A stretch of 64,000 nucleotides of DNA from Thalassotalea marina (GCF_014656435.1 NZ_BNCK01000001.1:620001-684000); one strand, 5' to 3'. Counted from the stretch's first letter, positions 38,657 through 49,019 are shown. Numbers and translations are program-made. The notes: a model not told the origin generated them from the letters alone.

Positions 38657-41050
38657 ATGACCCCAACTTTGAGCCAATACAAATTGGCATCTGCACAGCT
38701 TACAGCGCAATTAGAGCCTTCTATTTTTGCACAATCAGAATATGATCCTCAGCAGTCAAAAATATTTCTAGGGCACCAAAGAGCAAAGGAAGCGCTAGAG
38801 TTTGGCTTATCAATGCAGGCTAGGGGATTCAACGTTTATGCCATGGGCGATCATGGCACGGGCAGACAAACACTTATTATGCAAATGTTGGCTAAAACAG
38901 CAGCCAATCAACCAACGCCTGACGAATGGTGTTATACCAATAACTTTGATGATGCACATTCGCCGCTAAAGCTATATTTGAGTCCTGGTGTTGGTAAGCA
39001 GCTACTTACTCGCATGAATACCTTCATTGATGAATTGATGGGGCTATTTCCTGAAATTTTTGACAACCCTGGGTATCAACGTCAAAAAGCAGCAATTGAT
39101 CGAGAATTTAATCAAAAATACGACCAAGCAATCGCTAATGTTGAAGCGACGGCGCTAAGCCACGAAGTAGTGCTTTTTGAAGAAGCGGGTGAAATTGGAT
39201 TTGCACCATTAGTGGAAGGTAAACCACTCAATGACAAAGAGTTTGCAAATTTAGATGAAGAACAGCGCACAGCGTTTTATGAGCTATTAGAAAAATTAGA
39301 AAACTTATTATCAGAACAGTTAATTGAATTACCTCAGTGGAAGCGTATTTCTTCCGACAAAATGCGTCGCCTTAAACATGAAACTGCTGAGCAAAATATT
39401 AGACCGCTGCTAAAAGAACTTGAACACGAGTTTTCCAGTAATATTGGAGTACTTAAGTACTTATCAACAGTCAAAGAACACGTTGTTGACGCTGTGTTAG
39501 AAATTTTGTGTGATGAAACAAATGACGCATTAGTCAAAGATAAAGACTTGCGCAAACTCATGGTAGAGCGCTTTTTACCTAATTTAATTGTGCCAAGAGC
39601 GGTAGATTCAGGTGCACCTGTGGTGTATGAAGAAAATCCAACCTTTCAAAATTTGTTTGGACAAGTGGATGTAGCTTCATTTCAAGGTGCAACATATACC
39701 AGTTATCGTTTGATTAGACCGGGTGCATTACATCGAGCAAATGGTGGCTATTTGTTGCTTGATGCTGAAAAATTATTGAATCAACCTTTGGTGTGGTCAC
39801 GTTTAAAACTGGCGTTGAAAACCCAACAAATTACTATTGAAAATCCATACAACGAATACTCTCAACCTGGTGCACTGAGTTTGCAACCAGAGAAAATTCC
39901 TTTGCAAGTCAAAGTGGTATTGCTGGGAGATTCTAGTTTGTATTATATGTTGCAAGATTACGATCAAGAGTTTACTGAGTTATTTCGAGTGTTAGCCGAT
40001 TTTGATCGCCACCTAGATAACACTGAACATAACTTAAAAGAATATGCACAGCTTATTCGACAACGCGCTTACAAATATAATTACGCTAACGTCAGTGACA
40101 AAGCCGTCATTGAGTTGGTACGTTATGCGTTAAGAAAAGCCGAACATCAACATAAAATTTCTGCCAATATCGTGCAAGTAAATGACCTGCTTGATGAGGC
40201 TAATTATTTATGGCGCAACGATGGCGCGCAAGGTGAACTTACTGAGAAGTATGTGAAAAATGCCATGTTAGCCAAAGATAAACGCATTGGTCGTATCAGT
40301 GAAACTTGGCTCAATGAAATTAAAGAAGAGCAGGTGCTAATCAGTACATCAGGTAAACATGTTGGCAAAGTTAATGGCTTAACGGTATTGGAAATTGGCG
40401 ACAGTGTTTTTGGCACACCAGCACGTATTACCGCGACTGTTTACGCAGGTAGCCATGGTATTACTGATATTGAGCGTGAAGTTGATTTGGGCAAATCTAT
40501 TCACTCAAAAGGTGTATTGCTACTTTCTGGATATTTAGGTCATAAATATGGTCAGGATTTTCCTGTCTCCATTTCGGCCAATATTGCCATTGAACAGTCA
40601 TATGGACACATCGACGGTGATAGCGCTTCGATGGCTGAGCTGTGTGCGCTAATATCGGCAATTTCGCAAATTCCAATTGATCAGAGTATCGCGATAACTG
40701 GCTCAATGAACCAGCATGGTGAAGTGCAATCAATTGGTGGCGTCAATGAAAAAATTGAAGGCTTTTATCGGTTATGCAAGGACGAAGGGTTGACGGGACA
40801 GCAAGGTGTTATTATCCCTAAAACCAATGTGATTAACTTAATGTTGTCAGAAGAAGTGATCACCGCTGTAGAAGCCGGGCAGTTTCATATTTATGCAGTA
40901 GAAAATGTCGAGCAATCCATGGAAATCTTAATGGGCATAACGGCAGGTAAAATTAATAGTGTTGGTCGTTACCCTCGTAAATCAATTCATGCTCAAGTCC
41001 TTGATAAATTGAATAAACTTTCAGAGCTTATTAACGGCATGGAAGAGTAA
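38657..41050 (+). CDS. Lon-family ATP-dependent protease (AAA_32/Lon_C type)
   Basis: This 797-residue protein joins an N-terminal AAA-like ATPase region to a C-terminal Lon peptidase domain. The catalytic dyad is Ser in GDSASMAELCALISA (about residue 656) and Lys in GGVNEKIEGFYRLC (about 699), some 43 residues apart as in classic Lon. The nucleotide loop reads GDHGTGRQT (about 62-70), with Arg where Walker A normally has Lys. It belongs to the Lon-related family that includes E. coli YcbZ (LonH-like) but is full length. Probably a cytoplasmic quality-control protease; substrates are unknown. Confidence 0.9.
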   Translation: MTPTLSQYKLASAQLTAQLEPSIFAQSEYDPQQSKIFLGHQRAKEALEFGLSMQARGFNVYAMGDHGTGRQTLIMQMLAKTAANQPTPDEWCYTNNFDDAHSPLKLYLSPGVGKQLLTRMNTFIDELMGLFPEIFDNPGYQRQKAAIDREFNQKYDQAIANVEATALSHEVVLFEEAGEIGFAPLVEGKPLNDKEFANLDEEQRTAFYELLEKLENLLSEQLIELPQWKRISSDKMRRLKHETAEQNIRPLLKELEHEFSSNIGVLKYLSTVKEHVVDAVLEILCDETNDALVKDKDLRKLMVERFLPNLIVPRAVDSGAPVVYEENPTFQNLFGQVDVASFQGATYTSYRLIRPGALHRANGGYLLLDAEKLLNQPLVWSRLKLALKTQQITIENPYNEYSQPGALSLQPEKIPLQVKVVLLGDSSLYYMLQDYDQEFTELFRVLADFDRHLDNTEHNLKEYAQLIRQRAYKYNYANVSDKAVIELVRYALRKAEHQHKISANIVQVNDLLDEANYLWRNDGAQGELTEKYVKNAMLAKDKRIGRISETWLNEIKEEQVLISTSGKHVGKVNGLTVLEIGDSVFGTPARITATVYAGSHGITDIEREVDLGKSIHSKGVLLLSGYLGHKYGQDFPVSISANIAIEQSYGHIDGDSASMAELCALISAISQIPIDQSIAITGSMNQHGEVQSIGGVNEKIEGFYRLCKDEGLTGQQGVIIPKTNVINLMLSEEVITAVEAGQFHIYAVENVEQSMEILMGITAGKINSVGRYPRKSIHAQVLDKLNKLSELINGMEE

Positions 41051-41110
41051 ATAGTCAATTTTTAGCGCTTTTGTGTATATACACTGAATTTTTACTGTTT
41101 TGGTTATGCA

Positions 41111-41143
41111 TGTTGTTATCACTTAGTTAAGTTGATAACAACA
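41111..41143. other. 11-bp inverted repeat upstream of nuoA
   Basis: TGTTGTTATCA (41111-41121) and TGATAACAACA (41133-41143) are perfect inverse copies. The 11-nt loop itself contains CTTA and TAAG, so the hairpin can extend with one bulged T to about 15 bp. No T tract follows on the plus strand, so it is more likely a binding site or RNA structure than a terminator. Confidence 0.6.
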
Positions 41144-41377
41144 TCAACAGCCAGACTGCGTGCAATTAATTAGGGAAAAAGGAAAATTGAGCGCTATTTG
41201 TATACCTTTTAAACTTGCCTTTGGCTGCTCATTGTCGCCCTGAACACTTCTTTAAACAATCTCATCGCAAAACGGCTTTGCTTAAGTGTATTAGCGTGTT
41301 CTAAACAGGCTAATCAAACGCTAAGTTGCCAAAATATTTAATAGTATTGCTATGAGCCACTTGATTTATTACTGATA

Positions 41378-41406
41378 TTTGCAAATTGCAAAAGCTGTCT
41401 TATGCT
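41378..41406 (+). promoter_or_regulatory. Candidate nuo promoter
   Basis: TTTGCA (41378-41383) and TATGCT (41401-41406) at 17-bp spacing could form a sigma-70 promoter with a start near 41413. That would leave a leader of about 108 nt before nuoA. Match to consensus is only moderate. Confidence 0.35.
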
Positions 41407-41418
41407 TTAATTATTGTC

Positions 41419-41435
41419 TGTTCATTAAATGAACA
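41419..41435. promoter_or_regulatory. 17-bp palindrome, candidate operator of nuo
   Basis: TGTTCATTAAATGAACA is a perfect 8-bp inverted repeat around a central A, just downstream of the candidate nuo promoter. The left half GTTCATTAA is one base from the ArcA core GTTAATTAA, and ArcA represses nuo in E. coli, but full symmetry is more typical of a dimeric helix-turn-helix repressor. The protein bound is unknown. Confidence 0.5.
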
Positions 41436-41520
41436 CGTTGAGTAAAACCATAATAAATTGTCGATAAGTGGGCCGTCTATCGCGTAGCTAGTAATGCACT
41501 AGCGATTAGGGGGCGAATGC

Positions 41521-41946
41521 ATGACGGTTTCAACTCAGTTAACACAAGCTTGGCCAATTGCTGCTTTTTTTCTGATCTTAGTATTAATGCTAATTGGCAT
41601 GATGATTTTGTCTTATTTACTTGGAAATAAAACAAAAAGCCCCGCAAAAAATCTACCTTACGAATCGGGCATTGTTTCAGTAAATGAAAACAAAACCCGC
41701 TTTACCAGTCATTTCTTTTTGTATGCCATATTTTTTGTCATTTTTGATCTAGAAACCATTTTTTTATTTGCTTGGGTAATTGCCTTCAAAGAGTCAGGCT
41801 GGCCTGGATTTATTGAGGCAAGCATTTTTATTTTAGTGCTATTGGTTGCTTTAATTTATTTATGGCGTGTTGGTGCACTCACGTTGAAAAGGCGACACCA
41901 ACCATTTCGGGCGCAACCACATCAACAAATAAGGCGGTTACGCTAA
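41521..41946 (+). CDS. nuoA: NADH-quinone oxidoreductase subunit A
   Basis: A 141-residue membrane subunit with three helices ([42 protein letters not shown] in part, [18 protein letters not shown]). The [16 protein letters not shown] loop and the DLET acid cluster are diagnostic. NuoA lies at the junction of peripheral and membrane arms of complex I, near the quinone site. It is the first gene of the nuo operon, preceded by GGGGGCG. It overlaps nuoB by one base (TAATG). Confidence 0.95.
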   Translation: MTVSTQLTQAWPIAAFFLILVLMLIGMMILSYLLGNKTKSPAKNLPYESGIVSVNENKTRFTSHFFLYAIFFVIFDLETIFLFAWVIAFKESGWPGFIEASIFILVLLVALIYLWRVGALTLKRRHQPFRAQPHQQIRRLR

Positions 41947-42584
41947 TGGAATGGTCACTAACTAAAGCTGAGCTTGATAACCATTTCCAACAAGCAAAAT
42001 CAGAAGTGGAGCAAGAGTTGGAGCGTAATGTGTTGCTGACGAAGCTCGATGATCTGGTTAACTGGGGACGTAAAAACTCAATTTGGCCGTTCAATTTTGG
42101 CTTAAGTTGTTGCTACGTAGAAATGGCCACCAGTTTCACCTCTCGGCACGATATTGCTCGTTTTGGTGCAGAAGTTATTCGGGCCACGCCAAGACAAGCG
42201 GATTTGATGGTCATTTCTGGTACCTGTTTTCGTAAAATGGCGCCAGTTATTCAACATCTTTATCAACAGTTACTCGAGCCTAAATGGATTATTTCTATGG
42301 GATCATGTGCCAACTCCGGTGGAATGTATGACATTTATAGCGTGGTGCAAGGTGTAGATAAATTTATACCTGTTGATGTCTATGTGCCCGGTTGCCCACC
42401 GCGCCCAGAAGCTTTGCTTGAAGCCATTTTATTACTGCAACAGCAAATCGCTCATCAGCCACGAACGGTAAGTTGGATGGTCGATGGTGGTCAGATAACC
42501 GAAGTGAAAAAGCCGTCAATGCGCGATATTAAACACCCTCACCGCATCAAAACCACTAATTTAAATGAGCCTGATTCAATATGA
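41946..42584 (+). CDS. nuoB: NADH-quinone oxidoreductase subunit B
   Basis: This 212-residue subunit carries the terminal [4Fe-4S] cluster N2, which passes electrons to quinone. Its four cysteine ligands are visible: the adjacent pair in LSCCYVEMA, one in [11 protein letters not shown] and one in [11 protein letters not shown] took the ATG that overlaps the nuoA stop; an upstream in-frame ATG lies wholly inside nuoA. Its end overlaps nuoCD by 4 nt. Confidence 0.96.
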   Translation: MEWSLTKAELDNHFQQAKSEVEQELERNVLLTKLDDLVNWGRKNSIWPFNFGLSCCYVEMATSFTSRHDIARFGAEVIRATPRQADLMVISGTCFRKMAPVIQHLYQQLLEPKWIISMGSCANSGGMYDIYSVVQGVDKFIPVDVYVPGCPPRPEALLEAILLLQQQIAHQPRTVSWMVDGGQITEVKKPSMRDIKHPHRIKTTNLNEPDSI

Positions 42585-44383
42585 ACAATAGCGCGCTCAA
42601 CTTCTCAAACAGTAAAGATTGGCATCAACCCCATGCTGCGGCAATTTTTAATGAGCTGCGTGCTCACCTACCTGACGTCAGATTAACGGAGGCGTCATTA
42701 CTGGATAATATTCGAGATGATACTGCGACGTGTTGGGTTGATAGACAAGATCTCGTTACCTTGATGCAAGTAATACGGCATGAGCTGAGTATGCCTTTTA
42801 CTTTGTGTTTTGATATTACGGCAATTGATGAAACAGAGCGAGAATATAGATCAGAGCAAGTGAGCGATTTTACCGTTAGCTATCATTTGGTATCACCAGA
42901 TCGTAATCAAGATTTACGTATTAAAGTTGCTTTAACAAAAGATGACAAAACTATACCAAGTGTTTGTCTTTATTGGCCAAACGCCAATTGGTACGAACGC
43001 GAAGTTTGGGACATGTTTGGCATCGTTTTTCAAGGACACCCACATTTAACCCGCATTTTAATGCCGCATACTTGGCAAGGTCACCCATTGCTCAAAGTGC
43101 ACCCAGCACGAGCAACTGAAATGGATCCTTTTACCTTACCAGCATACAAACAAGACGAAGAGCAAGAGGCGTTAAAGTTTCAGCCAGAAGCGTGGGGGAT
43201 GAAACGCCAGCATGAAAACACCGATTTTATGTTTTTAAATCTAGGACCAAATCATCCCAGTGTTCATGGCGCTTTTCGTATTGTGTTGCAAATGGATGGT
43301 GAAGAGATTGTCGACTGTGTGCCAGATATTGGCTATCACCACCGTGGCGCGGAAAAAATGGGGGAAAGGCAATCTTGGCATAGTTATATTCCATACACCG
43401 ATCGCATCGACTATTTGGGCGGTGTGATGAATAACTTTCCCTATGTGATGGCGGTGGAACAACTGGCTGGTATTCAAGTGCCAGACAGGGCCAAAGTGAT
43501 CCGTATTATGACCGCGGAAATGTTTCGCATTTTAAGTCATTTACTTTTTTACGGCACCTTTGCCCAAGATGTTGGTGCACTATCACCGATATTTTATATG
43601 TTTATCGATAGAGAAAAGTTGTTTGGCATTATTGAAGCCTTCACTGGCGCACGTATGCATCCTAGTTGGTTTCGCATAGGTGGCATAGCGTCTGACTTAC
43701 CCAAAGGGTGGAATACGTTAGTACGTGAATATGTTAACTATTTACCAGCACGCTTAGACCAATACGAAAAAATGGTCATGCAAAACAGTATTTTGAAGGC
43801 GAGAACTCAAGGCATAGGTGCTTACTCAACACAAGAGGCGATTGACTGGGGCATCACAGGTCCAGGACTAAGAGCAACGGGGTTTGCTTGGGATCTCCGT
43901 AAACAGCGACCTTATTCTGGTTACGATCAATTTGATTTTGACGTGCCCACTGGGGCAAACGGTGATTGTTATGATAGATGTCGGGTGCGTGTAGAAGAAA
44001 TGCGACAAAGCATTCGTATCATAGAGCAATGTTTAAATAATATGCCTGAAGGACCATACAAAGCAGAACACCCACAAACTACGCCACCAGATAAATCAAA
44101 AACGATGACTGACATCGACAGCCTTATTCCACATTTTATTAACGTGTCTTGGGGGCCAAGGATCCCAGCAGGTGAAGTGAGTGTTGCCGTTGAGGCGACC
44201 AAAGGTATTATGGCGTATCACTTGGTTAGTGACGGATCAACGATCAGCTACCGAACTAGGATCCGAACACCGAGTTTCCCACATTTGCAAATGATCCCTG
44301 TGATGGCTCGTGGCCAAATGGTAGCAGACTTAATCGCCACACTGGGCAGTATTGATTATGTCATGGCCGATGTAGACAGGTGA
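42581..44383 (+). CDS. nuoC: NADH-quinone oxidoreductase subunit C/D fusion
   Basis: The 600-residue protein fuses NuoC (about 1-195, with [21 protein letters not shown]) to NuoD (from about 210, with [34 protein letters not shown] and [11 protein letters not shown]). NuoD forms the quinone-binding cavity with NuoB. The fusion is the form known from E. coli and other gammaproteobacteria (nuoCD) and supports a type I operon of this lineage. It overlaps nuoB by 4 nt and is 4 bp from nuoE. Confidence 0.96.
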   Translation: MNNSALNFSNSKDWHQPHAAAIFNELRAHLPDVRLTEASLLDNIRDDTATCWVDRQDLVTLMQVIRHELSMPFTLCFDITAIDETEREYRSEQVSDFTVSYHLVSPDRNQDLRIKVALTKDDKTIPSVCLYWPNANWYEREVWDMFGIVFQGHPHLTRILMPHTWQGHPLLKVHPARATEMDPFTLPAYKQDEEQEALKFQPEAWGMKRQHENTDFMFLNLGPNHPSVHGAFRIVLQMDGEEIVDCVPDIGYHHRGAEKMGERQSWHSYIPYTDRIDYLGGVMNNFPYVMAVEQLAGIQVPDRAKVIRIMTAEMFRILSHLLFYGTFAQDVGALSPIFYMFIDREKLFGIIEAFTGARMHPSWFRIGGIASDLPKGWNTLVREYVNYLPARLDQYEKMVMQNSILKARTQGIGAYSTQEAIDWGITGPGLRATGFAWDLRKQRPYSGYDQFDFDVPTGANGDCYDRCRVRVEEMRQSIRIIEQCLNNMPEGPYKAEHPQTTPPDKSKTMTDIDSLIPHFINVSWGPRIPAGEVSVAVEATKGIMAYHLVSDGSTISYRTRIRTPSFPHLQMIPVMARGQMVADLIATLGSIDYVMADVDR

Positions 44384-44387
44384 TGTT

Positions 44388-44927
44388 ATGACCCATTCTC
44401 AGCAAATTCCCATTACCCAAGTCGACACTCTGTCAGCGGCAGAATACGAGGAAATTGACCATGAATTGACGCTATTGGAGACACGGCAAGCCGCTAGTAT
44501 TGAAGCGTTAAAAATAGTTCAGCGTCATCGCGGTTGGATAAGTGATCAATCGTTAAAGGCGATTGCAGATTATTTACAAATTCCTGTTGCTGATCTTGAA
44601 GGGGTCGCCACGTTTTATAATTTGATTTATCGCCAGCCCGTGGGAAAACACGTCATTCATGTCTGCAATAGTGTGGCATGTCATTTATGTGGTTATGACG
44701 AGGTGTTGCGCGCAATTAAGCAGCATTTGCAAATCGATTACGGTGAAACTACTGCTGATGGCAACTTTACCTTGTTATCAAATGCATGTTTAGGGGGCTG
44801 TGATAAAGCGCCCGTTCTAATGATAGGCAAAGAGCATCATGGCAATTTGACTTCAACAAGCGTCATTGACCTTCTTAATAGTGTTCAAGGGGAAAACTTA
44901 GGTGAACAAGAGGGGAGCAAGCAATGA
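44388..44927 (+). CDS. nuoE: NADH-quinone oxidoreductase subunit E
   Basis: A 179-residue thioredoxin-like [2Fe-2S] subunit of the NADH dehydrogenase module (cluster N1a). Ligands are in CNSVAC (C-x4-C) and CLGGC (C-x3-C), the family pattern. The N-terminal helical part includes LKIVQRHRGWISDQSL and GVATFYNLIYRQPVG. It overlaps nuoF by 4 nt. Confidence 0.95.
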   Translation: MTHSQQIPITQVDTLSAAEYEEIDHELTLLETRQAASIEALKIVQRHRGWISDQSLKAIADYLQIPVADLEGVATFYNLIYRQPVGKHVIHVCNSVACHLCGYDEVLRAIKQHLQIDYGETTADGNFTLLSNACLGGCDKAPVLMIGKEHHGNLTSTSVIDLLNSVQGENLGEQEGSKQ

Positions 44928-46228
44928 CCGCGCTTTCTCATCCACTAACTTACCAAGTGAACTTAACATCACCTAAAACACTCTCGGCTTATTGTGACGA
45001 TGGCGGTTATCAAGGCGCTCGTATTGCGTTAACACAATTTAGTCCTGAACAAGCGGTTGAGCAAGTTAAAGCCTCAGGTTTAAAAGGGCGGGGCGGAGCT
45101 GGGTTTCCCACGGGGATGAAGTGGAGTTTTGTACCTCGAAAGGCAACAAAAACAGAAAATGAAAACACCTACCTTGTTTGTAATGCAGATGAAATGGAAC
45201 CAGGAACATTTAAAGACCGGTTATTGTTAGAAGGAGTTCCTCATCAACTCATTGAGGCTATGGTTATCGCGGCTTATGCTATTGGTGCCAATAAAGGCTA
45301 CATCTTTTTGCGAGGTGAATACCATTTAGCAGCGCAGCGAATCACTCATGCATTAAACGAAGCCAAAACCGCCAATTGGCTGGGAGATAATATTCAAGGT
45401 ACAGGGTTTAATTTTGAACTGCATTTACACACCAGTGCTGGGCGATACATCTGCGGTGAAGAAACTGCATTAATTAACGCGCTTGAAGGTAAGCGCGCTA
45501 ACCCTCGGGCTAAACCACCATTTCCGCAAGTGGCTGGGCTTTTTGGCCAACCAACCATAGTCAACAATGTCGAAACATTATGCAATTTACCACATATTTT
45601 CAGGCATGGTATTGAGTGGTATCAAAGCCATGCGCCCGAAAGTGATGCTGGCACAAAAATTTATGGGGCTTGCGGCCGCGTTGCTAAGCCAGGGCTGTGG
45701 GAATTACCTATGGGGGCCCCCATTGGCAAGGTGCTAAATGACTGTGCTGGTGGAATGCAATCAGGATTAAAGTTAAAAGGTTTATTACCCGGTGGTGCAT
45801 CAACCGACTTTTTATTACCTCAACATTTGGATGTGCCTATGGATTATGACCATGTTGCTAAAGCTGGTAGTCGCTTAGGCACTGGCGGGCTGATTGTTTT
45901 AGACGATAAACAATGCCCTGTGGCTATGGTGCTAAATTTATTGCGCTTTTTTGCTCAGGAGTCGTGTGGTTGGTGTACACCGTGTCGAGACGGTACGCCA
46001 TGGGCGGTTCAGCTTTTAGAAAAAATCGAGCAAGGCAAGGGGCAGTTAGCTGATATTGATGAACTGTATCGTTTATGTGACTTTATGTGGATTGGTAAAA
46101 CACATTGTGCATTAGCGCCTGGTGCGGTTGAACCACTTAGAAGTGCACTCAATTATTTTAATGATGACTTTGTTCAACACATTGAATTGCATCATTGCCC
46201 CTATCACCATGGAGAACGCCATGGCTGA
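44924..46228 (+). CDS. nuoF: NADH-quinone oxidoreductase subunit F
   Basis: The 434-residue flavoprotein oxidises NADH. The glycine-rich NADH/FMN site is GLKGRGGAGFPTGMKWSF; YLVCNADEMEPGTFKDR contacts FMN; cluster N3 is held by ESCGWCTPCRDG and a distant Cys in GKTHCALAPG. Its end overlaps the nuoG start by 8 nt, with the nuoG ribosome binding site (GGAGAAC, 46211-46217) inside nuoF. Confidence 0.96.
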   Translation: MTALSHPLTYQVNLTSPKTLSAYCDDGGYQGARIALTQFSPEQAVEQVKASGLKGRGGAGFPTGMKWSFVPRKATKTENENTYLVCNADEMEPGTFKDRLLLEGVPHQLIEAMVIAAYAIGANKGYIFLRGEYHLAAQRITHALNEAKTANWLGDNIQGTGFNFELHLHTSAGRYICGEETALINALEGKRANPRAKPPFPQVAGLFGQPTIVNNVETLCNLPHIFRHGIEWYQSHAPESDAGTKIYGACGRVAKPGLWELPMGAPIGKVLNDCAGGMQSGLKLKGLLPGGASTDFLLPQHLDVPMDYDHVAKAGSRLGTGGLIVLDDKQCPVAMVLNLLRFFAQESCGWCTPCRDGTPWAVQLLEKIEQGKGQLADIDELYRLCDFMWIGKTHCALAPGAVEPLRSALNYFNDDFVQHIELHHCPYHHGERHG

Positions 46229-49019
46229 CAATCAATTAACCATCTACATTGATAATGTGCCAGTGTTAGTGAATGCCAATGATAATTTATTGGCCGGTGT
46301 ATTATCTAACAAGTTCGATTTGCCTTATTTTTGCTGGCACCCTGCAATGGGCTCTGTTGGTGCATGTCGTCAATGTGCTGTTACCTTGTTTCAAGATGAA
46401 AATGATACCCGTGGTCGTTTAGCCATGGCTTGTACCACGCCAGTATTTGATGGCATGCGCATTTCCATTAAAGATCTAGCGGCAAGTGAGTTTCGCGAAC
46501 AAGTGATTGCTGCCATGATGACCAATCATCCTCATGATTGCCCTGTTTGTGCTGAAGGAGGTGAATGTCATCTGCAAGATATGACAGTCATGACTGGGCA
46601 TACCAAACGCCAATATAGTGGTGAAAAACGTACCTTTGTAAACCAAGATTTAGGTCAATTTGTTGGTCATGAAATGAATCGCTGTATAACGTGTTATCGC
46701 TGCGTGCGTTTTTATCATGATTACGCGGGCGGGCAAGATTTTGGTGTCTTTGGCTCAAAAAACCAAGTGTATTTTGGCCGACATGAGGATGGACAGCTTG
46801 AAAGTGAATTTAGTGGCAACTTGGTGGAAGTGTGTCCAACAGGGGTATTTACCAACAAGTTGTTTTCAGAACACTATGCGCGAAAATGGGATTTGCAATC
46901 TGCACCGTCTGTATGTCATTTGTGTTCGGTAGGTTGTAATACCAGTATAGGTGAACGTTATGGCAGTGTTCGCCGCGTGGTCAATCGTTATAAGCATGAT
47001 ATTAACGGCTATTTTCTATGTGATCATGGCCGTTATGGCATTGCCCATGTTAATCAACAAAACCGAATGACAGAAACTAAAGGCATAGCAGCATCTTTGC
47101 CCACGGGAATAAGCCGCACAGATGTACTAAAAAGCCTCGCTTGGATGAATGGACAATCGCTGATTGGTATAGGTTCTTCTCGGTCAAGTTTAGAGGCAAA
47201 TGCCTTACTTAAACAGTTAGTTGGCAATGAACAGTTTAGTGCAGGATTTAGTAACAAAGCCTTTGAATTAGCGAAATATCACGCACATTATTTTGATGCG
47301 AATAAAAGTGTTAACTTGCATCAAATTGAACAGGCTGATTGTGTTTTTATAGTCGATGAAGATATTAGTCAAACAGCGCCAAGAATGGCGTTGTCAGTCA
47401 GACAGGCACTACGCAATAAAGGCATCAAAAAAGCTGAGTCCATGGGCATTCCTCAATGGCAAGACAGCGCGGTGCGCACTATTGCCGGCGAGAAAAAGTC
47501 GCCTCTTTTTATTTTATCTAGCCAACCGTCAAAATTAGATCAAGAAGCCGAACAATTATTGCTTGGCTCTCATTTGATGATCACTGAGGTGCTGCACCAG
47601 TTGATTGAGCAAGATGTGACAGCTCATCACTATTGCACATTTATCAAAGCATTTATTCACGCGTGGCAACATGCAAAATCTCCTGTGTTTATTTGTGGCT
47701 GGCAGCATCAAAACATTAAAGCCTTCACCCATACATTAGCTTGCATTGAATTTTTAATAGCGCTTAATGCCAATTCGCGCTTTGTCATTGTGCCGCCCGA
47801 TGCCAATACGTTAGGGCAGCTAACCTTATTGGATGGTAAGACGTTAACAGTGCAGCAAGCGTGGCATTTAGCGATAACTAACCCTGACATTGCTGGGGTA
47901 GTTGTTTTAGAAAATGAACTGAATTGTTTAACTGAAGCCGATCGAGACGCGCTAAAACACAGCGGTAAAAAGTTGCTGGTGATCGATCATTGTCATTCTG
48001 AACTGAGTCACATTGCAGATGTAGTTTTACCTTGTGCACCGATAAGTGAAAGCCATGGTCATTTGGTGAATTATCAAGGTGTGATTCAACATTATTTTCC
48101 TGCATTACCCACACAACGCCCTGTCCAAGAAAACTGGCAGTGGTTAGTGTTACTGGCTGAAGCGGTTACTTCATCAAAAAGTAAATGGCAAGGCATTAAG
48201 GATTTTCATCAACTGCATGAGCAATTGGCCACTGATATTGATAACTGGTCTATTTCGACTGAAGAGCTAGCAAAAAATATCGCAAGAGAAACACCAAGAG
48301 TCAGTGGAAGAACGGCAAAATCCGCCAATCAATCAGTTCATGAACCTAAAGTCACACAAAGCAATGATGATGGTTATCGATTTTCTATGGAAGGGGGCAA
48401 AGCCTCATTAGATGCCAATATGCCTTATGTTTGGTCACCAGGTTGGAACTCAAATCAAGCCATTAGTAAATATCAGCGACAAGTGAATGATGAGTTAATT
48501 CATAAAAAAGACGTAAAACAAGTGACAATTGACTATAACCCTGAGCTTTTCGAAAACAGCCATCAACATACTGCTGAGCGTCAATTGCCAATCATGCTTG
48601 CGTGGTATTGCCAACAGTATCAAAGCCAGTGTATTCCAGAATTTCAGTTGTTACATCAAGGCAATCAGTTATTGGTTTCCAATGAATGGGCACAACGAGA
48701 ACATTGGCAGCAAGGTACTTGGCTTGAACTGGATATTGACTTTAATGTTGAACGCAAAAGCATCATGGCAAAAGTTATCATTGAACCTAGATTTAGTGGT
48801 TTGCACATGGCGTTAAAACTCGACGAGTATTGCGCAGGCACCGCGGAATTAAACAGTGCCTCGATCGCGTCAACATCAGCTATAGATAAATATTTAACAG
48901 CAAAAGAAGATCAGTACCAGGCGGCATTAGCCGAAAAACAAGCAACACTTGTAAGGTTAAAGCAAAAAGATCAGTACATTCCTATTCGCCTTGTCGCGGG
49001 AGGCTTAGACGATGCCTGA
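46221..49019 (+). CDS. nuoG: NADH-quinone oxidoreductase subunit G
   Basis: At 932 residues it is close to E. coli NuoG (908). The N-terminal ferredoxin-like domain binds [2Fe-2S] N1b (CWHPAMGSVGACRQC); HPHDCPVCAEGGECHLQDM and NRCITCYRCVRF bind N5 and N4; CHLCSVGCNTSIGERYG with the later Cys of GYFLCDHGRYG supplies the extra N7 cluster. A molybdopterin-oxidoreductase-like domain without cofactor follows. I chose the ATG at 46221 (MADNQLTIYIDNVPV); a longer ORF from 46122 lies inside nuoF. It overlaps nuoH by 8 nt. Confidence 0.95.
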   Translation: MADNQLTIYIDNVPVLVNANDNLLAGVLSNKFDLPYFCWHPAMGSVGACRQCAVTLFQDENDTRGRLAMACTTPVFDGMRISIKDLAASEFREQVIAAMMTNHPHDCPVCAEGGECHLQDMTVMTGHTKRQYSGEKRTFVNQDLGQFVGHEMNRCITCYRCVRFYHDYAGGQDFGVFGSKNQVYFGRHEDGQLESEFSGNLVEVCPTGVFTNKLFSEHYARKWDLQSAPSVCHLCSVGCNTSIGERYGSVRRVVNRYKHDINGYFLCDHGRYGIAHVNQQNRMTETKGIAASLPTGISRTDVLKSLAWMNGQSLIGIGSSRSSLEANALLKQLVGNEQFSAGFSNKAFELAKYHAHYFDANKSVNLHQIEQADCVFIVDEDISQTAPRMALSVRQALRNKGIKKAESMGIPQWQDSAVRTIAGEKKSPLFILSSQPSKLDQEAEQLLLGSHLMITEVLHQLIEQDVTAHHYCTFIKAFIHAWQHAKSPVFICGWQHQNIKAFTHTLACIEFLIALNANSRFVIVPPDANTLGQLTLLDGKTLTVQQAWHLAITNPDIAGVVVLENELNCLTEADRDALKHSGKKLLVIDHCHSELSHIADVVLPCAPISESHGHLVNYQGVIQHYFPALPTQRPVQENWQWLVLLAEAVTSSKSKWQGIKDFHQLHEQLATDIDNWSISTEELAKNIARETPRVSGRTAKSANQSVHEPKVTQSNDDGYRFSMEGGKASLDANMPYVWSPGWNSNQAISKYQRQVNDELIHKKDVKQVTIDYNPELFENSHQHTAERQLPIMLAWYCQQYQSQCIPEFQLLHQGNQLLVSNEWAQREHWQQGTWLELDIDFNVERKSIMAKVIIEPRFSGLHMALKLDEYCAGTAELNSASIASTSAIDKYLTAKEDQYQAALAEKQATLVRLKQKDQYIPIRLVAGGLDDA

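Larger units (their letters stand above)
41051..41520 (+). other. Non-coding region before the nuo operon
   Basis: These 470 bp contain no convincing ORF. They hold an 11-bp inverted repeat at 41111-41143, a 12-bp palindrome GTGTATATACAC at 41073-41084, a possible promoter (TTTGCA at 41378-41383, TATGCT at 41401-41406, 17 bp apart), a 17-bp palindrome at 41419-41435 and a small hairpin (CTAGT/ACTAG, 41488-41502) just before the GGGGGCG ribosome binding site of nuoA. No intrinsic terminator for the protease gene is obvious. The density of symmetric elements suggests dense regulation. Confidence 0.5.

Noticed and set aside
46122-46220. 33-codon extension at the start of nuoG
   Set aside because: It lies inside nuoF, and the ATG at 46221 has its own ribosome binding site and aligns with the family.
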